Source: JBOIBN01 sp050739575
GTDB taxonomy: Bacteria > Pseudomonadota > Gammaproteobacteria > JAKDMP01
Direction of reading: 5' to 3'
Assembly (NCBI GenBank): GCA_050739575.1
Contig: JBOIBN010000045.1
Coordinates: 1-20,154, forward strand
Length of the DNA stretch: 20,154 nucleotides
Below are positions 6,229 to 13,293 of this stretch, piece after piece. The notes under the pieces were generated by a model that had not been told where the DNA came from, did not search any database, and saw only the letters and a program-made list of their open reading frames with translations. Every line of letters starts with the position of its first letter. Position 1 is the first letter of the stretch. The position numbers and the translations under genes are program-made.

Positions 6229-7323
6229 TCAGCGGCGGGACTGCGGATTGGGTTCCTCGTGGGTGATGCAGTGGAGGCTGCCGCCGCCGTCGGTGATCAC
6301 GAGCGTCGGAAGCGAGACGGCCTTGCGGTCGGGGAAGGCGTCGCCGATCAGGTCGCGGGCCGAGGCGTCGCGGCGCGGATCGTCGTAGGCCGGCACCAGC
6401 ACGCCGCCGTTGACGAGGCAGAAGTTGACGTAGGACAGCGCGCGGCGCATCCGGCCTTTATAACGCGCGCGCGGCTGCGGCACGCGAAGGATGTCGAACT
6501 TGCGTCCGTGCGCGTCGCGCGTCGCGGCGAGGCGCCGGTGCACGTCGGCGAGCACCGTGTAGTTGAGATCGCTTGGATCGTCCTCGGAAAGGGCGAGCAC
6601 AGTACCCGGTGCGGCGAAGGCGACGACGTTGTCGGCGTGGCCGTCGGTGTCGTCGTGGGTCAACCCGTCGGGCAGCCAGACGACGCGGTTCACGGCGAGA
6701 TAGTCGCTGAAGATCCGTTCCGCTTCGTCCGGGGAGAGATTCGGATTGCGATTGGGATGGAGCACGACGCTTTCGCTGGTGATGAGCGTGCCTTCGCCGT
6801 CAAGTACCAGAGTGCCACCCTCGCAGATGAGAGGCGCGGCAAAGCGCTCGATGCCGAGATGCGCCAGGATGCGCTCGGCCGTCGCCGCATCGTTGCCATA
6901 GCCTTCGAGGCCGCGCTCGTCCTTGTTGCCGTAGTCGTTGAATTCCCAGTCCACGCCGGCGAGCCGGCCGTCTTCGGCGACGACGAAGTTGGGGGCGATG
7001 TCGCGCATCCAGGCGTCGTCCACCGGCCAGACCAGGATTTCGACGGTGCCCGAGAGCAGGCGGCGGGCGACGGCCTCGTGCCCGGGCCGCACCACCATCG
7101 CAAGCGGCTCGAATTCGCCGATCGTGTTGGCGACCCGCGCGTAGGCCTTCTGGGCTTCTTCCACCGTGCCGACGAAGGTTTCCGGGTGCCACGGCCAGGC
7201 CATCCAGGTGCGGGTGTGCGGCAGCCGCTCGCCGCGCGGCGCGAAGCCTGCGGCACGCGGCGAGGCCGTCCCGTGAGGATTCTTCAAGGGCTTGGGCATG
7301 CGGTTTCGCCGCGACGGGCACAT
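6229..7323 (-). CDS. aguA: Agmatine deiminase
   Basis: A 364-residue enzyme of the guanidino-modifying superfamily, converting agmatine to N-carbamoylputrescine and ammonia. The hallmarks are present: VDDAWMRDIAPNF (101-113), the catalytic acid in CEGG (Glu168), the catalytic His in DGHADN (His229), and the nucleophile Cys352 in GGGSLHCITHEEP near the C-terminus. The ATG at 7323 is used here because GAGG stands about 10 nt upstream; an in-frame ATG at 7299 has no visible ribosome site but would also leave the domain intact. It precedes aguB on the same strand and diverges from the TonB-dependent receptor gene. Confidence 0.95.
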   Translation of the reverse strand: MCPSRRNRMPKPLKNPHGTASPRAAGFAPRGERLPHTRTWMAWPWHPETFVGTVEEAQKAYARVANTIGEFEPLAMVVRPGHEAVARRLLSGTVEILVWPVDDAWMRDIAPNFVVAEDGRLAGVDWEFNDYGNKDERGLEGYGNDAATAERILAHLGIERFAAPLICEGGTLVLDGEGTLITSESVVLHPNRNPNLSPDEAERIFSDYLAVNRVVWLPDGLTHDDTDGHADNVVAFAAPGTVLALSEDDPSDLNYTVLADVHRRLAATRDAHGRKFDILRVPQPRARYKGRMRRALSYVNFCLVNGGVLVPAYDDPRRDASARDLIGDAFPDRKAVSLPTLVITDGGGSLHCITHEEPNPQSRR

Positions 7324-7419
7324 CCGGAGATGCCTCTAAGTATAAGGAAACTCGGGGATTCGAGGCTTCTCCCGATGGCTTCTCCCGGACAGTGAGTGTT
7401 GCCATCCCAAAAGGCGGAG

Positions 7420-7460
7420 ATTACATATTTGTAATAATCCGCAAATTCTGGTAGTTTGCG
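7420..7460. promoter_or_regulatory. Two inverted repeats in the aguA / receptor divergent gap
   Basis: ATTACA-TATT-TGTAAT at 7420-7435 is a perfect 6-bp inverted repeat with a 4-nt centre. Five bases further, CGCAAA (7440-7445) and TTTGCG (7455-7460) form a second perfect 6-bp inverted repeat with a 9-nt spacer. Both lie 50-100 bases from the receptor start and 100-140 from aguA, so a dimeric regulator could control one or both genes. Neither resembles the Fur box as I know it. The function is inference; the symmetry is seen directly. Confidence 0.5.
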
Positions 7461-7512
7461 CGCCACTTACCTTTGCCGAACAACGCGGCACTACCTAAGG
7501 AGAGGGGCGATC

Positions 7513-10500
7513 ATGTTCAAGTCTGTCTATGCGCGTTTGGGCCTTGCCGTCATAGCGGCGTCCCTATTCCCGACCATGGCCATGTTTGCGACTCCCGCGG
7601 AGGCCGCGACCGTCGCCGCATCCGATCAGCCGACCACGCAACTGACTCCCATCCAGGTGACCGGAAGCCGGTTGAGCGCGTCATCGGTTGCGGGCGCCCA
7701 GCCGGTCGTGATCATCGATCGCGCGCAGATCAATGCGAGCGGTTTCACCCAACTCGGTGACCTGATCAACAGTCTCGTGTTTACCGGGGCGGCGCAAAAC
7801 ACGCACTGGAACGCGAATGGCACCGGACGGGTGCAGGTGGACATCCACAATCTCGGTTCCCAACGCGTACTGGTGCTGGTGAACGGCCAGCGCTGGATCA
7901 CGACAGTAGGCGGCCCGGTGGATCTTTCCACCATTCCGCTGGAGGTGGTCGATCGCGTGGAGGTGCTCCTTGACGGAGCTTCGGCGATTTACGGCTCCGA
8001 TGCAATCTCCGGCGTGATCAATATCATCACCGTAAAGAATTTTGTCGGGGCTGAGGCCACGGGGGAAATCGGCAGCTACGACGCGAAGGGCGAAGGGGGC
8101 GGCTGGGACGGCAAGATGCAGGGGGAGAGTTTCCTCATCGGCACGGCGAACGATCGCTCCGGCGTCAGCCTGGGAGCGGGCTACTACGATTCCCAGCCAG
8201 TATTCGCGGGTAACCGAAACATTTCGCGCTACCCGGTGGCGGGTTTCGGAAACCTTCTCGGCAGCCCGGTCACGCCGGATGGACACCTGATTCTCGACAC
8301 CAACGATCCCGGACCCTTCGGTGATGATTGCACCAGCGGCACGGACGCCTTCGCCTATCAGTGCAACCTTGCGGGCCCCTTCACGGGTCCATATGCGAAC
8401 GCGCATCCCTTCACCAACGCCGACCTTTATAACGACGCGGCCGATACCTATATCCAGACCCCGCAAGAGCGCTGGTACCTCTACAGCCAGGGGCATTACG
8501 ATCTCACCGACAATATCGAATTTTCCTTCATGACGACCTACGAGCGGCGCAACGCGACCGAACTCGTCCCGCCCAATCCCTGGGCCATAGGTTCGCAGGG
8601 CAGCATTACGGTTAACGGCTTGCCGGTGGGAATCTCCGGTTCCAATCCTTACAATCCATTCGGCATCGATCTGGTGCCCGCCGATCCCTCGAGTCCCACC
8701 TTCGCGCAGTGGTGCAATCAATGGGGCAGCGGGCCGAACGGCAGCTGCACGGCCGATTACGCGGAACTCGATTATCTGGGTATTCGTCCGCTTGGCCAGG
8801 GAGCGCAAACGGATACCCAAAACTTGCAGAACTTCTATTTCAATGGCGGTTTCGACGGTTCGTTCACACTGTTTGACAACCCCTGGCATTGGAATGCGAA
8901 CTACAGTTACGGCCAGTCTCTGGAGGACGAAATCCGCGACGGTCTGACGCTGGCTGCACCGTTGCAATACGGTCTCGGCCCGGCGCAGATCTGCGATACC
9001 ACACCCGGTTGCGTTCCGCTCAATGTCTTCGGCGGCTCCGCTGGCGTCACGCCGTCGATGCTCGCCTATACCGACTTTACCGCGCATTTCATCAGCCAGG
9101 CCATCACCCGTGATTACAACGCAAACGTCGGTGGAGGCTTTTTCAACGGTTGGTACGCCGGACCATGGCAGGCCGCGGCCGGCTACGAATATGTGGCTGA
9201 CAACGGCGTTTTCGAGCCCGACGCGACGGTAATCAAAGGGCTATGGACGGGATTCGCCATCCAGCCGCAATATGGGCGCAAGAACTCCAATGCGCAATAC
9301 GCGGAAGTGGGCATTCCGTTCGCCAAGGATATGCCTTTTGCAAAATCCATTTCGCTGGACCTCGCCGAGCGTTTCACGCAAGCTAAGTGGGACGGGCAAC
9401 CCGGCTACGATGCGCCGACCGTCGGCGGACAGGCACACGCCTCGACCGGCCGCGTCGCACTAAAGTGGGAGGTAAACGATCAAGTGCTCCTGCGCGGAAG
9501 TTGGTCGCAGGGTTTCCGTGTGCCGGCGATCAGCGAGTTGTTCAGCTCGAACTCGATTCGCCCGCAGGCGCTGATTGATCCTTGCGTCGCCAACCAGAAC
9601 TTGCCGCCGGCTCAGCAACAGAACCTCCCTAACTGTCCGGGTAACGGTCATAGTGGAGCGTCGCAGCCTAATCCCAACATTCCCGTCACCAGTGGCGGCA
9701 ACCCCAATCTGAATCCCGAGCGCAGCGTGACCCGGAGCGCGGGCATCGTATGGAGTCCGAACTTTGCACCGGGGCTCGACTTCAGCGCCGATTACTACAA
9801 GGTCGAAATTGTGAATGCTGTCAGCGTCGTGGGCGCGCAGGCGCTGCTCGACGGGTGCTACCTCAGCAGCATCGACAGCTATTGCAGCCAGGTAGACCGC
9901 TCGAACGGCATTATCCAGAATGTCCTGAGCACCAACTACAATGCCGGTTCCCTGCACACCAACGGTTGGGATCTGGGCATCAACTACAAGTTACCCGAAA
10001 CCCCAGTGGGCGTCTTCACCGTTGCATTTTCGGCCAATTTCACCCGCTTTTTGACCCAGTGCAATATCGTAGAGACCAACTCGGGAGCGACAAGCCGCTG
10101 CAACGACAGCGCCGGCAGCGTCGCGGTAGGCTCGCGTACCGTCAATGCGGTGCCCAAGCAGCTCATGAATTTCGGTTTGGGATGGAATTACGGCAACTGG
10201 AGCGCGCAGTGGAACGTATACCTGATCGGCCGGATGTACGAGCAGTGCAGCGATTCGCTTGCCGCAACCCTGTCGCCGCCGCCCTGGCCGTGGTGCTCCA
10301 ACAATGCCAATGACACGAACGAACTCGGCACTACCGTCTACAACGACGTTCAGGGCAGCTATACGGTTGCACCCTGGAATACGACCTTCACACTGGGCAT
10401 CCAGAACATACTGGATCGCGAGCCGCCGATTGCGATGACGTATTCTCCCGGCATGTTTCTACCGGTGTACTACCGCATTCCCGGCCGTTTCTTCTACGCC

Positions 10501-10521
10501 AGCGCCAGCGTCAGGTTCTAG
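7513..10521 (+). CDS. TonB-dependent outer-membrane receptor
   Basis: A 1002-residue outer-membrane receptor. A signal peptide (about residues 1-31, ending TPAEAA) is followed by a short linker and a plug domain from about 45 to 175 (ITGSRL-type start VTGSRLS, then VQVDIHNLGSQRVLVLVNGQR, VVDRVEVLLDGASAIYGSDAISGVINI). The rest is a beta-barrel rich in aromatic strands. It finishes with a strand ending in phenylalanine (FFYASASVRF), as required for barrel assembly. The start at 7513 has AAGGAG and GAGGGG upstream. The barrel loops carry several Cys pairs (for example NCPGNG and CYLSSIDSYCSQ). The substrate is unknown. Being divergent from aguA makes a link to polyamine or arginine-derived compounds possible but unproven. 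Confidence 0.93.
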   Translation: MFKSVYARLGLAVIAASLFPTMAMFATPAEAATVAASDQPTTQLTPIQVTGSRLSASSVAGAQPVVIIDRAQINASGFTQLGDLINSLVFTGAAQNTHWNANGTGRVQVDIHNLGSQRVLVLVNGQRWITTVGGPVDLSTIPLEVVDRVEVLLDGASAIYGSDAISGVINIITVKNFVGAEATGEIGSYDAKGEGGGWDGKMQGESFLIGTANDRSGVSLGAGYYDSQPVFAGNRNISRYPVAGFGNLLGSPVTPDGHLILDTNDPGPFGDDCTSGTDAFAYQCNLAGPFTGPYANAHPFTNADLYNDAADTYIQTPQERWYLYSQGHYDLTDNIEFSFMTTYERRNATELVPPNPWAIGSQGSITVNGLPVGISGSNPYNPFGIDLVPADPSSPTFAQWCNQWGSGPNGSCTADYAELDYLGIRPLGQGAQTDTQNLQNFYFNGGFDGSFTLFDNPWHWNANYSYGQSLEDEIRDGLTLAAPLQYGLGPAQICDTTPGCVPLNVFGGSAGVTPSMLAYTDFTAHFISQAITRDYNANVGGGFFNGWYAGPWQAAAGYEYVADNGVFEPDATVIKGLWTGFAIQPQYGRKNSNAQYAEVGIPFAKDMPFAKSISLDLAERFTQAKWDGQPGYDAPTVGGQAHASTGRVALKWEVNDQVLLRGSWSQGFRVPAISELFSSNSIRPQALIDPCVANQNLPPAQQQNLPNCPGNGHSGASQPNPNIPVTSGGNPNLNPERSVTRSAGIVWSPNFAPGLDFSADYYKVEIVNAVSVVGAQALLDGCYLSSIDSYCSQVDRSNGIIQNVLSTNYNAGSLHTNGWDLGINYKLPETPVGVFTVAFSANFTRFLTQCNIVETNSGATSRCNDSAGSVAVGSRTVNAVPKQLMNFGLGWNYGNWSAQWNVYLIGRMYEQCSDSLAATLSPPPWPWCSNNANDTNELGTTVYNDVQGSYTVAPWNTTFTLGIQNILDREPPIAMTYSPGMFLPVYYRIPGRFFYASASVRF

Positions 10522-10524
10522 GAA

Positions 10525-10668
10525 AGCCCTGTTTTAATCAGGGCTCCCCACGGCGGGTCATGGACGGCCCGCCGCGAACAGGGTTTATTTGCACTTAATC
10601 CGTCGTGCGTTAAGTCCGGTCATGTGCCGGACTTGACGACCCTGAAAAATCAGGACGAATTTTTCAGG
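10525..10668. repeat. Four consecutive hairpins between convergent genes
   Basis: The gap between the receptor stop and the amidotransferase stop holds four perfect inverted repeats in a row: AGCCCTG/CAGGGCT (10525-10545, loop 7), CGGCGGG/CCCGCCG (10551-10574), AAGTCCGG/CCGGACTT (10612-10634, loop 7) and CCTGAAAAAT/ATTTTTCAGG (10641-10668, loop 8). The last lies 2 bases from the amidotransferase stop and may help end that transcript. None has a classic T-tract directly after the stem. They probably act as bidirectional terminators or as 3'-end stabilisers. Confidence 0.7.
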
Positions 10669-10670
10669 AA

Positions 10671-11366
10671 TTACTTGAGACCCGCGAGCCATTCGCCGAG
10701 CACCCGCTGCGCGGCCGGTACCAGTTCGGCGCAGCGCTGCGCGGATTCCTCACGCAAACGGGGCACCGATTCGCCGCGCGCGAGAATGGCGCGCACATGG
10801 CCGATCAGCCAGCGCTCGAATTCAGGCCAGCGCACTTCGGGATGAAACTGCAAGGCGAGCACAGTCGGCCCGATATCGAAGGCCTGATTTGGACAAACCG
10901 CCGTGGCCGCTAGGCGCCGGGCGTCGGCCGGTAATTCGAAGGCATCGCTGTGCCAGTGCAGTACCACCACGCCTTCCAGGTGCCGCAGCGCCGACCTGCG
11001 TCCTGCGGCCGTGAGTTCGAGCGGTGCCCAGCCCACCTCGTCCTGATCGGCGACGCCGACGTGCGCGCCCAGTGCGCGTGCCATGATCTGCCCCCCGAGG
11101 CAGATGCCGAGCGTCGGGCGGGCGGCCGCGATTCTCTCGCGTGCCATGCGGATTTCGTCGGCGACATAGGGATAGTCGTCTTCCTGGTAGGCCCCCAGCG
11201 GACCGCCGAGAATGACGAGCAGATCAGTAGCGAGGGGATCGGACGTGGCAAGATCGTCGACGCCCGCCTCGCGATACTGAATTTCATACCCGTGCGCGGT
11301 GAGCACATCGGCGTACGATCCCAGATCCTCGAAGCCGACGTGGCGGATGACGGTTGCGGTTTTCAT
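10671..11366 (-). CDS. Class I glutamine amidotransferase (GMP-synthase-like domain)
   Basis: A 231-residue stand-alone class I GATase. It contains an oxyanion-strand region ILGGPLGAYQEDDYPYV (52-68), the nucleophile Cys89 in LGICLGGQIMA, and the His-Glu pair His175/Glu177 in LQFHPEV, so the hydrolytic triad is complete. No synthase domain is attached. Stand-alone relatives serve varied roles, including glutamyl-amide hydrolysis, so the acceptor or substrate cannot be named. It is not of the PuuD (gamma-glutamyl-GABA hydrolase) type as far as I can tell. The ATG at 11366 has only a weak AGGT about 11 nt upstream. The gene is convergent with the receptor gene and no partner lies on its own strand. 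Confidence 0.88.
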   Translation of the reverse strand: MKTATVIRHVGFEDLGSYADVLTAHGYEIQYREAGVDDLATSDPLATDLLVILGGPLGAYQEDDYPYVADEIRMARERIAAARPTLGICLGGQIMARALGAHVGVADQDEVGWAPLELTAAGRRSALRHLEGVVVLHWHSDAFELPADARRLAATAVCPNQAFDIGPTVLALQFHPEVRWPEFERWLIGHVRAILARGESVPRLREESAQRCAELVPAAQRVLGEWLAGLK

Positions 11367-11497
11367 TTTGGAAGGCTACCTGATTTCTGGTCGGATATAA
11401 ACACTATTTTAGATGTTAGCCGTTTCCTTAACGAGCTGGCCTTCGGGCGGCGGGCCGAATAACGCGCGGGCGCTCCGCTCAGCACCCAGACGAATTA

Positions 11498-11533
11498 CCC
11501 TCTCCCCTGAGGTGAGGGGGTTAGGGTGAGGGG
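11498..11533. repeat. REP-like palindromic repeat, copy B
   Basis: A CCCTCTCCCC...GAGGTGAGGG hairpin is followed by TTAGGGTGAGGGG. Read on the minus strand it starts CCCCTCACCCTAACCC, matching the lead-in of the element at 6155-6196. The two are members of one dispersed family in opposite orientations. This copy lies 53 bases outside the left copy of the large structured repeat. A CGCGCC-TGC-GGCGCG hairpin lies between them. Confidence 0.8.
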
Positions 11534-11586
11534 CAAGGTCGTCGCGCCTGCGGCGCGGAATTGATTTTCGCGCGTACCGCGCAAAT

Positions 11587-11849
11587 CGCCTTCGGCGGGA
11601 CCTACTTTCGTTACGGCGAAAGTAGGCAAAGCCATTGCGCCGACGGGCTCGGCCTCCGTGCATCCATGCACTCCGGCTACCCTGCGGTACTCGCGCGGGC
11701 CGGGCCGGGCGGTAACTCGGGCCGAGGACGGCCCTCAAACACCCCGCCCTTTCCCCCGTCCCGCGCTCCGTTCCTCGGCTCGCCCCACGGCGCAGAGTCC
11801 GGAGCCGGTCGTCCTGACCGGCGGATCCAAGCGCTGCGTTCCGCAGCGC
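11587..11849 (+). repeat. Structured dispersed repeat, left copy
   Basis: This 263-bp element matches the reverse complement of 12895-13166 along its whole length, with a divergent middle (about 11688-11735). Hairpins in order: CCTACTTTCG/CGAAAGTAGG (11601-11626, 10 bp), GTGCAT/ATGCAC (11658-11671), GCCGGTC/GACCGGC (11804-11822, 7 bp) and GCGCTGCG/CGCAGCGC (11831-11849, 8 bp). Open frames cross it, but the reading frame is not kept between copies through the middle, so I do not call a protein. The gene-free stretch 11367-12037 holds this element, the small palindromic repeat before it, and nothing else I recognise. Confidence 0.88.
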
Positions 11850-12037
11850 CCATTTTCCATCCTGTCAGCTGCGTCCGACGGGATCGAAGAAATGGAACAC
11901 AAGCGCCAGCAGGATTTCCGGATACCTTGGTAATTTCGCCGAGCGTCTTGCGCCTGCAGATTTTGACAAATAACGAGGCCCGCGCGAGATTATGAAATAG
12001 GTTCCAGCCTGCTTTCGTAGTTGGCGAGATCACTATG

Positions 12038-12355
12038 TCATCTTATGACGTCGCCAATCAAGTCTATGGCGCTCCAAGAGGCTTCGAAGAAAAGAATCAG
12101 AAAGCAGATGAGAAGCAATACACGGCCACTCTTGGAACGAGTTCGCAGCGGCTTGATAAAGAAAGTCCGGCTTACCAGCCATACCCAAGAACTCCAATCC
12201 TTGCGCAGGAGACTCTCTCCTCGACTTAGGCGTTCCTCCACATGCGCGAAGCGTTCCGCGCTGTTTTTGGAAAAGCCGGCAATGATCGCAACAATAAATA
12301 GAATGGATACCAGATCTACAAAACAATAATAGCCAAGAAGAAGGCCAGTCTTCAT
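12038..12355 (-). CDS. Small membrane protein of unknown function
   Basis: I do not recognise this 105-residue protein. It has a hydrophobic N-terminal helix (about 5-27, LLLGYYCFVDLVSILFIVAI), a charged middle rich in Arg, Lys and Glu (28-75), and a second hydrophobic helix (about 79-98, LLLICFLILFFEASWSAIDL), so probably two membrane spans with a soluble loop. Only a weak GGA lies 10 nt upstream of the ATG. The region is AT-richer than the flanks. It follows another small membrane-protein ORF on the same strand after 102 bases, and both lie inside the inverted repeat pair. It is a plausible coding region rather than a proven one. Confidence 0.5.
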   Translation of the reverse strand: MKTGLLLGYYCFVDLVSILFIVAIIAGFSKNSAERFAHVEERLSRGESLLRKDWSSWVWLVSRTFFIKPLRTRSKSGRVLLLICFLILFFEASWSAIDLIGDVIR

Positions 12356-12457
12356 GTCTTTTTGTCCAGCCTGATGATAGTGTCACTAAGCGATGTGCGT
12401 CTGCGTCCAAATGGTCGTTTGTCAACTCTACAGATGCATATCGGCCCATCCAAAGCG

Positions 12458-12754
12458 CTACGATTGCGGGCGATTTTTGCGGTTAGCATTGGGACTTACC
12501 TTGGCTTTAAGCGCAGGAAGTATTCGTGCGGCGATCAATCCAACAAACGCTGTTGCCAGCCAACCTGGATACAGATCACTTACGGGAACACCTACGAAGT
12601 AGGCAGTCAGGTTGGCCGCGATATACACCAAGCCAATGGTGATTGCAGTGGGAACCCAAATCTTTCGTTCTCGCCATACAACGATCCTCATTGCCATGAG
12701 AACCAGCGCCACATCCCCAAATAGGAAACCGAATCCAATCACGGCATCTTGCAT
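12458..12754 (-). CDS. Small three-span membrane protein of unknown function
   Basis: A 98-residue ORF with three hydrophobic segments: about 5-25 (VIGFGFLFGDVALVLMAMRI), 33-54 (WVPTAITIGLVYIAANLTAYF) and 65-83 (WLATAFVGLIAARILPAL). A short basic, Asn-rich tail follows (KAKVSPNANRKNRPQS). I recognise no family motif. The reading frame is open further upstream to a TAA but offers no better start codon, and no Shine-Dalgarno sequence precedes the ATG, so it may be truncated at the N-terminus. It is AT-richer than the flanking chromosome and lies with its neighbour between the two structured repeats. It could be cargo of an element or a decayed fragment of a larger membrane protein. Confidence 0.5.
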   Translation of the reverse strand: MQDAVIGFGFLFGDVALVLMAMRIVVWRERKIWVPTAITIGLVYIAANLTAYFVGVPVSDLYPGWLATAFVGLIAARILPALKAKVSPNANRKNRPQS

Positions 12755-12894
12755 CTTCAGGAACTTCGCCCAGTCGTCTGAACCTCTAGCTTAGGCCTGA
12801 ATAATAGCGTCAACTGAGGCCGAGCGCCAGTTGTCACGGTTCTGACCGTTTTGGATAAGAGCGCAGGGCGCGCACCCAACGGGATTAAAAGACC

Positions 12895-13166
12895 GCGCCG
12901 CGCTTCGCGGCGCTTGGATTCGCCGGTCAGGACGACCGGCTCTGGAAGTGCGCCGTGGGGCGAGCCGAGCAGCGGAGCGCGGCGCGGGGGAAAGGGCGGA
13001 GTGTTTGAGGCCGGAGCGATATATCGCGCAGGCCGAGTTGTCGCCCGGCCCGCGCCGCGCGAGCAGCGCAGGGCAGCCGTAGTGCACGGATGCACGAAGG
13101 CCGAGCCCGTCGGCGCAATGCTTTTGCCTACTTTTGGCGAAACAAAAGTAGGTCCCGCGGAAGGCG
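12895..13166 (-). repeat. Structured dispersed repeat, right copy (inverted)
   Basis: This 272-bp element is the inverted partner of 11587-11849. Hairpins, in plus-strand order: GCGCCGCG/CGCGGCGC (12895-12913), GCCGGTC/GACCGGC (12922-12940), GTGCAC/ATGCAC (13082-13095, including one G-T wobble) and CCTACTTTTG/CAAAAGTAGG (13127-13152). Compared with the left copy, the first and last differ by one base pair each, with both sides changed, so pairing is kept. The rest of 12755-13293 contains a GCCGATG/CATCGGC hairpin at 13256-13276, downstream of the symporter stop and possibly its terminator. No gene was recognised there. Confidence 0.88.
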
Positions 13167-13293
13167 TGCGACGCTTGATGCGCAACAGGCGCAAATACTC
13201 CGGGTAGACGCAAAGACAAGGAATCTCTCATCGAAGGCGATTCGTGCCGACGATAGCCGATGCATTAAACATCGGCGCTACTGCAGGGTTGCA

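Noticed and set aside
5662..7395. 577-codon open frame on the plus strand
   Set aside because: It is antisense to aguA and aguB, whose motifs are unmistakable; the frame reflects GC-rich codon structure and shows no recognisable domain.
7681..9087. 468-codon open frame antisense to the TonB receptor
   Set aside because: The receptor has a signal peptide, plug and terminal Phe; the antisense frame has no motif.
11561..11995. Possible small proteins encoded across the structured repeats (also 12791-13231)
   Set aside because: Translations look alike in the first third, but the two copies shift frame relative to each other in the middle and lack ribosome sites; nucleotide structure explains the conservation better.
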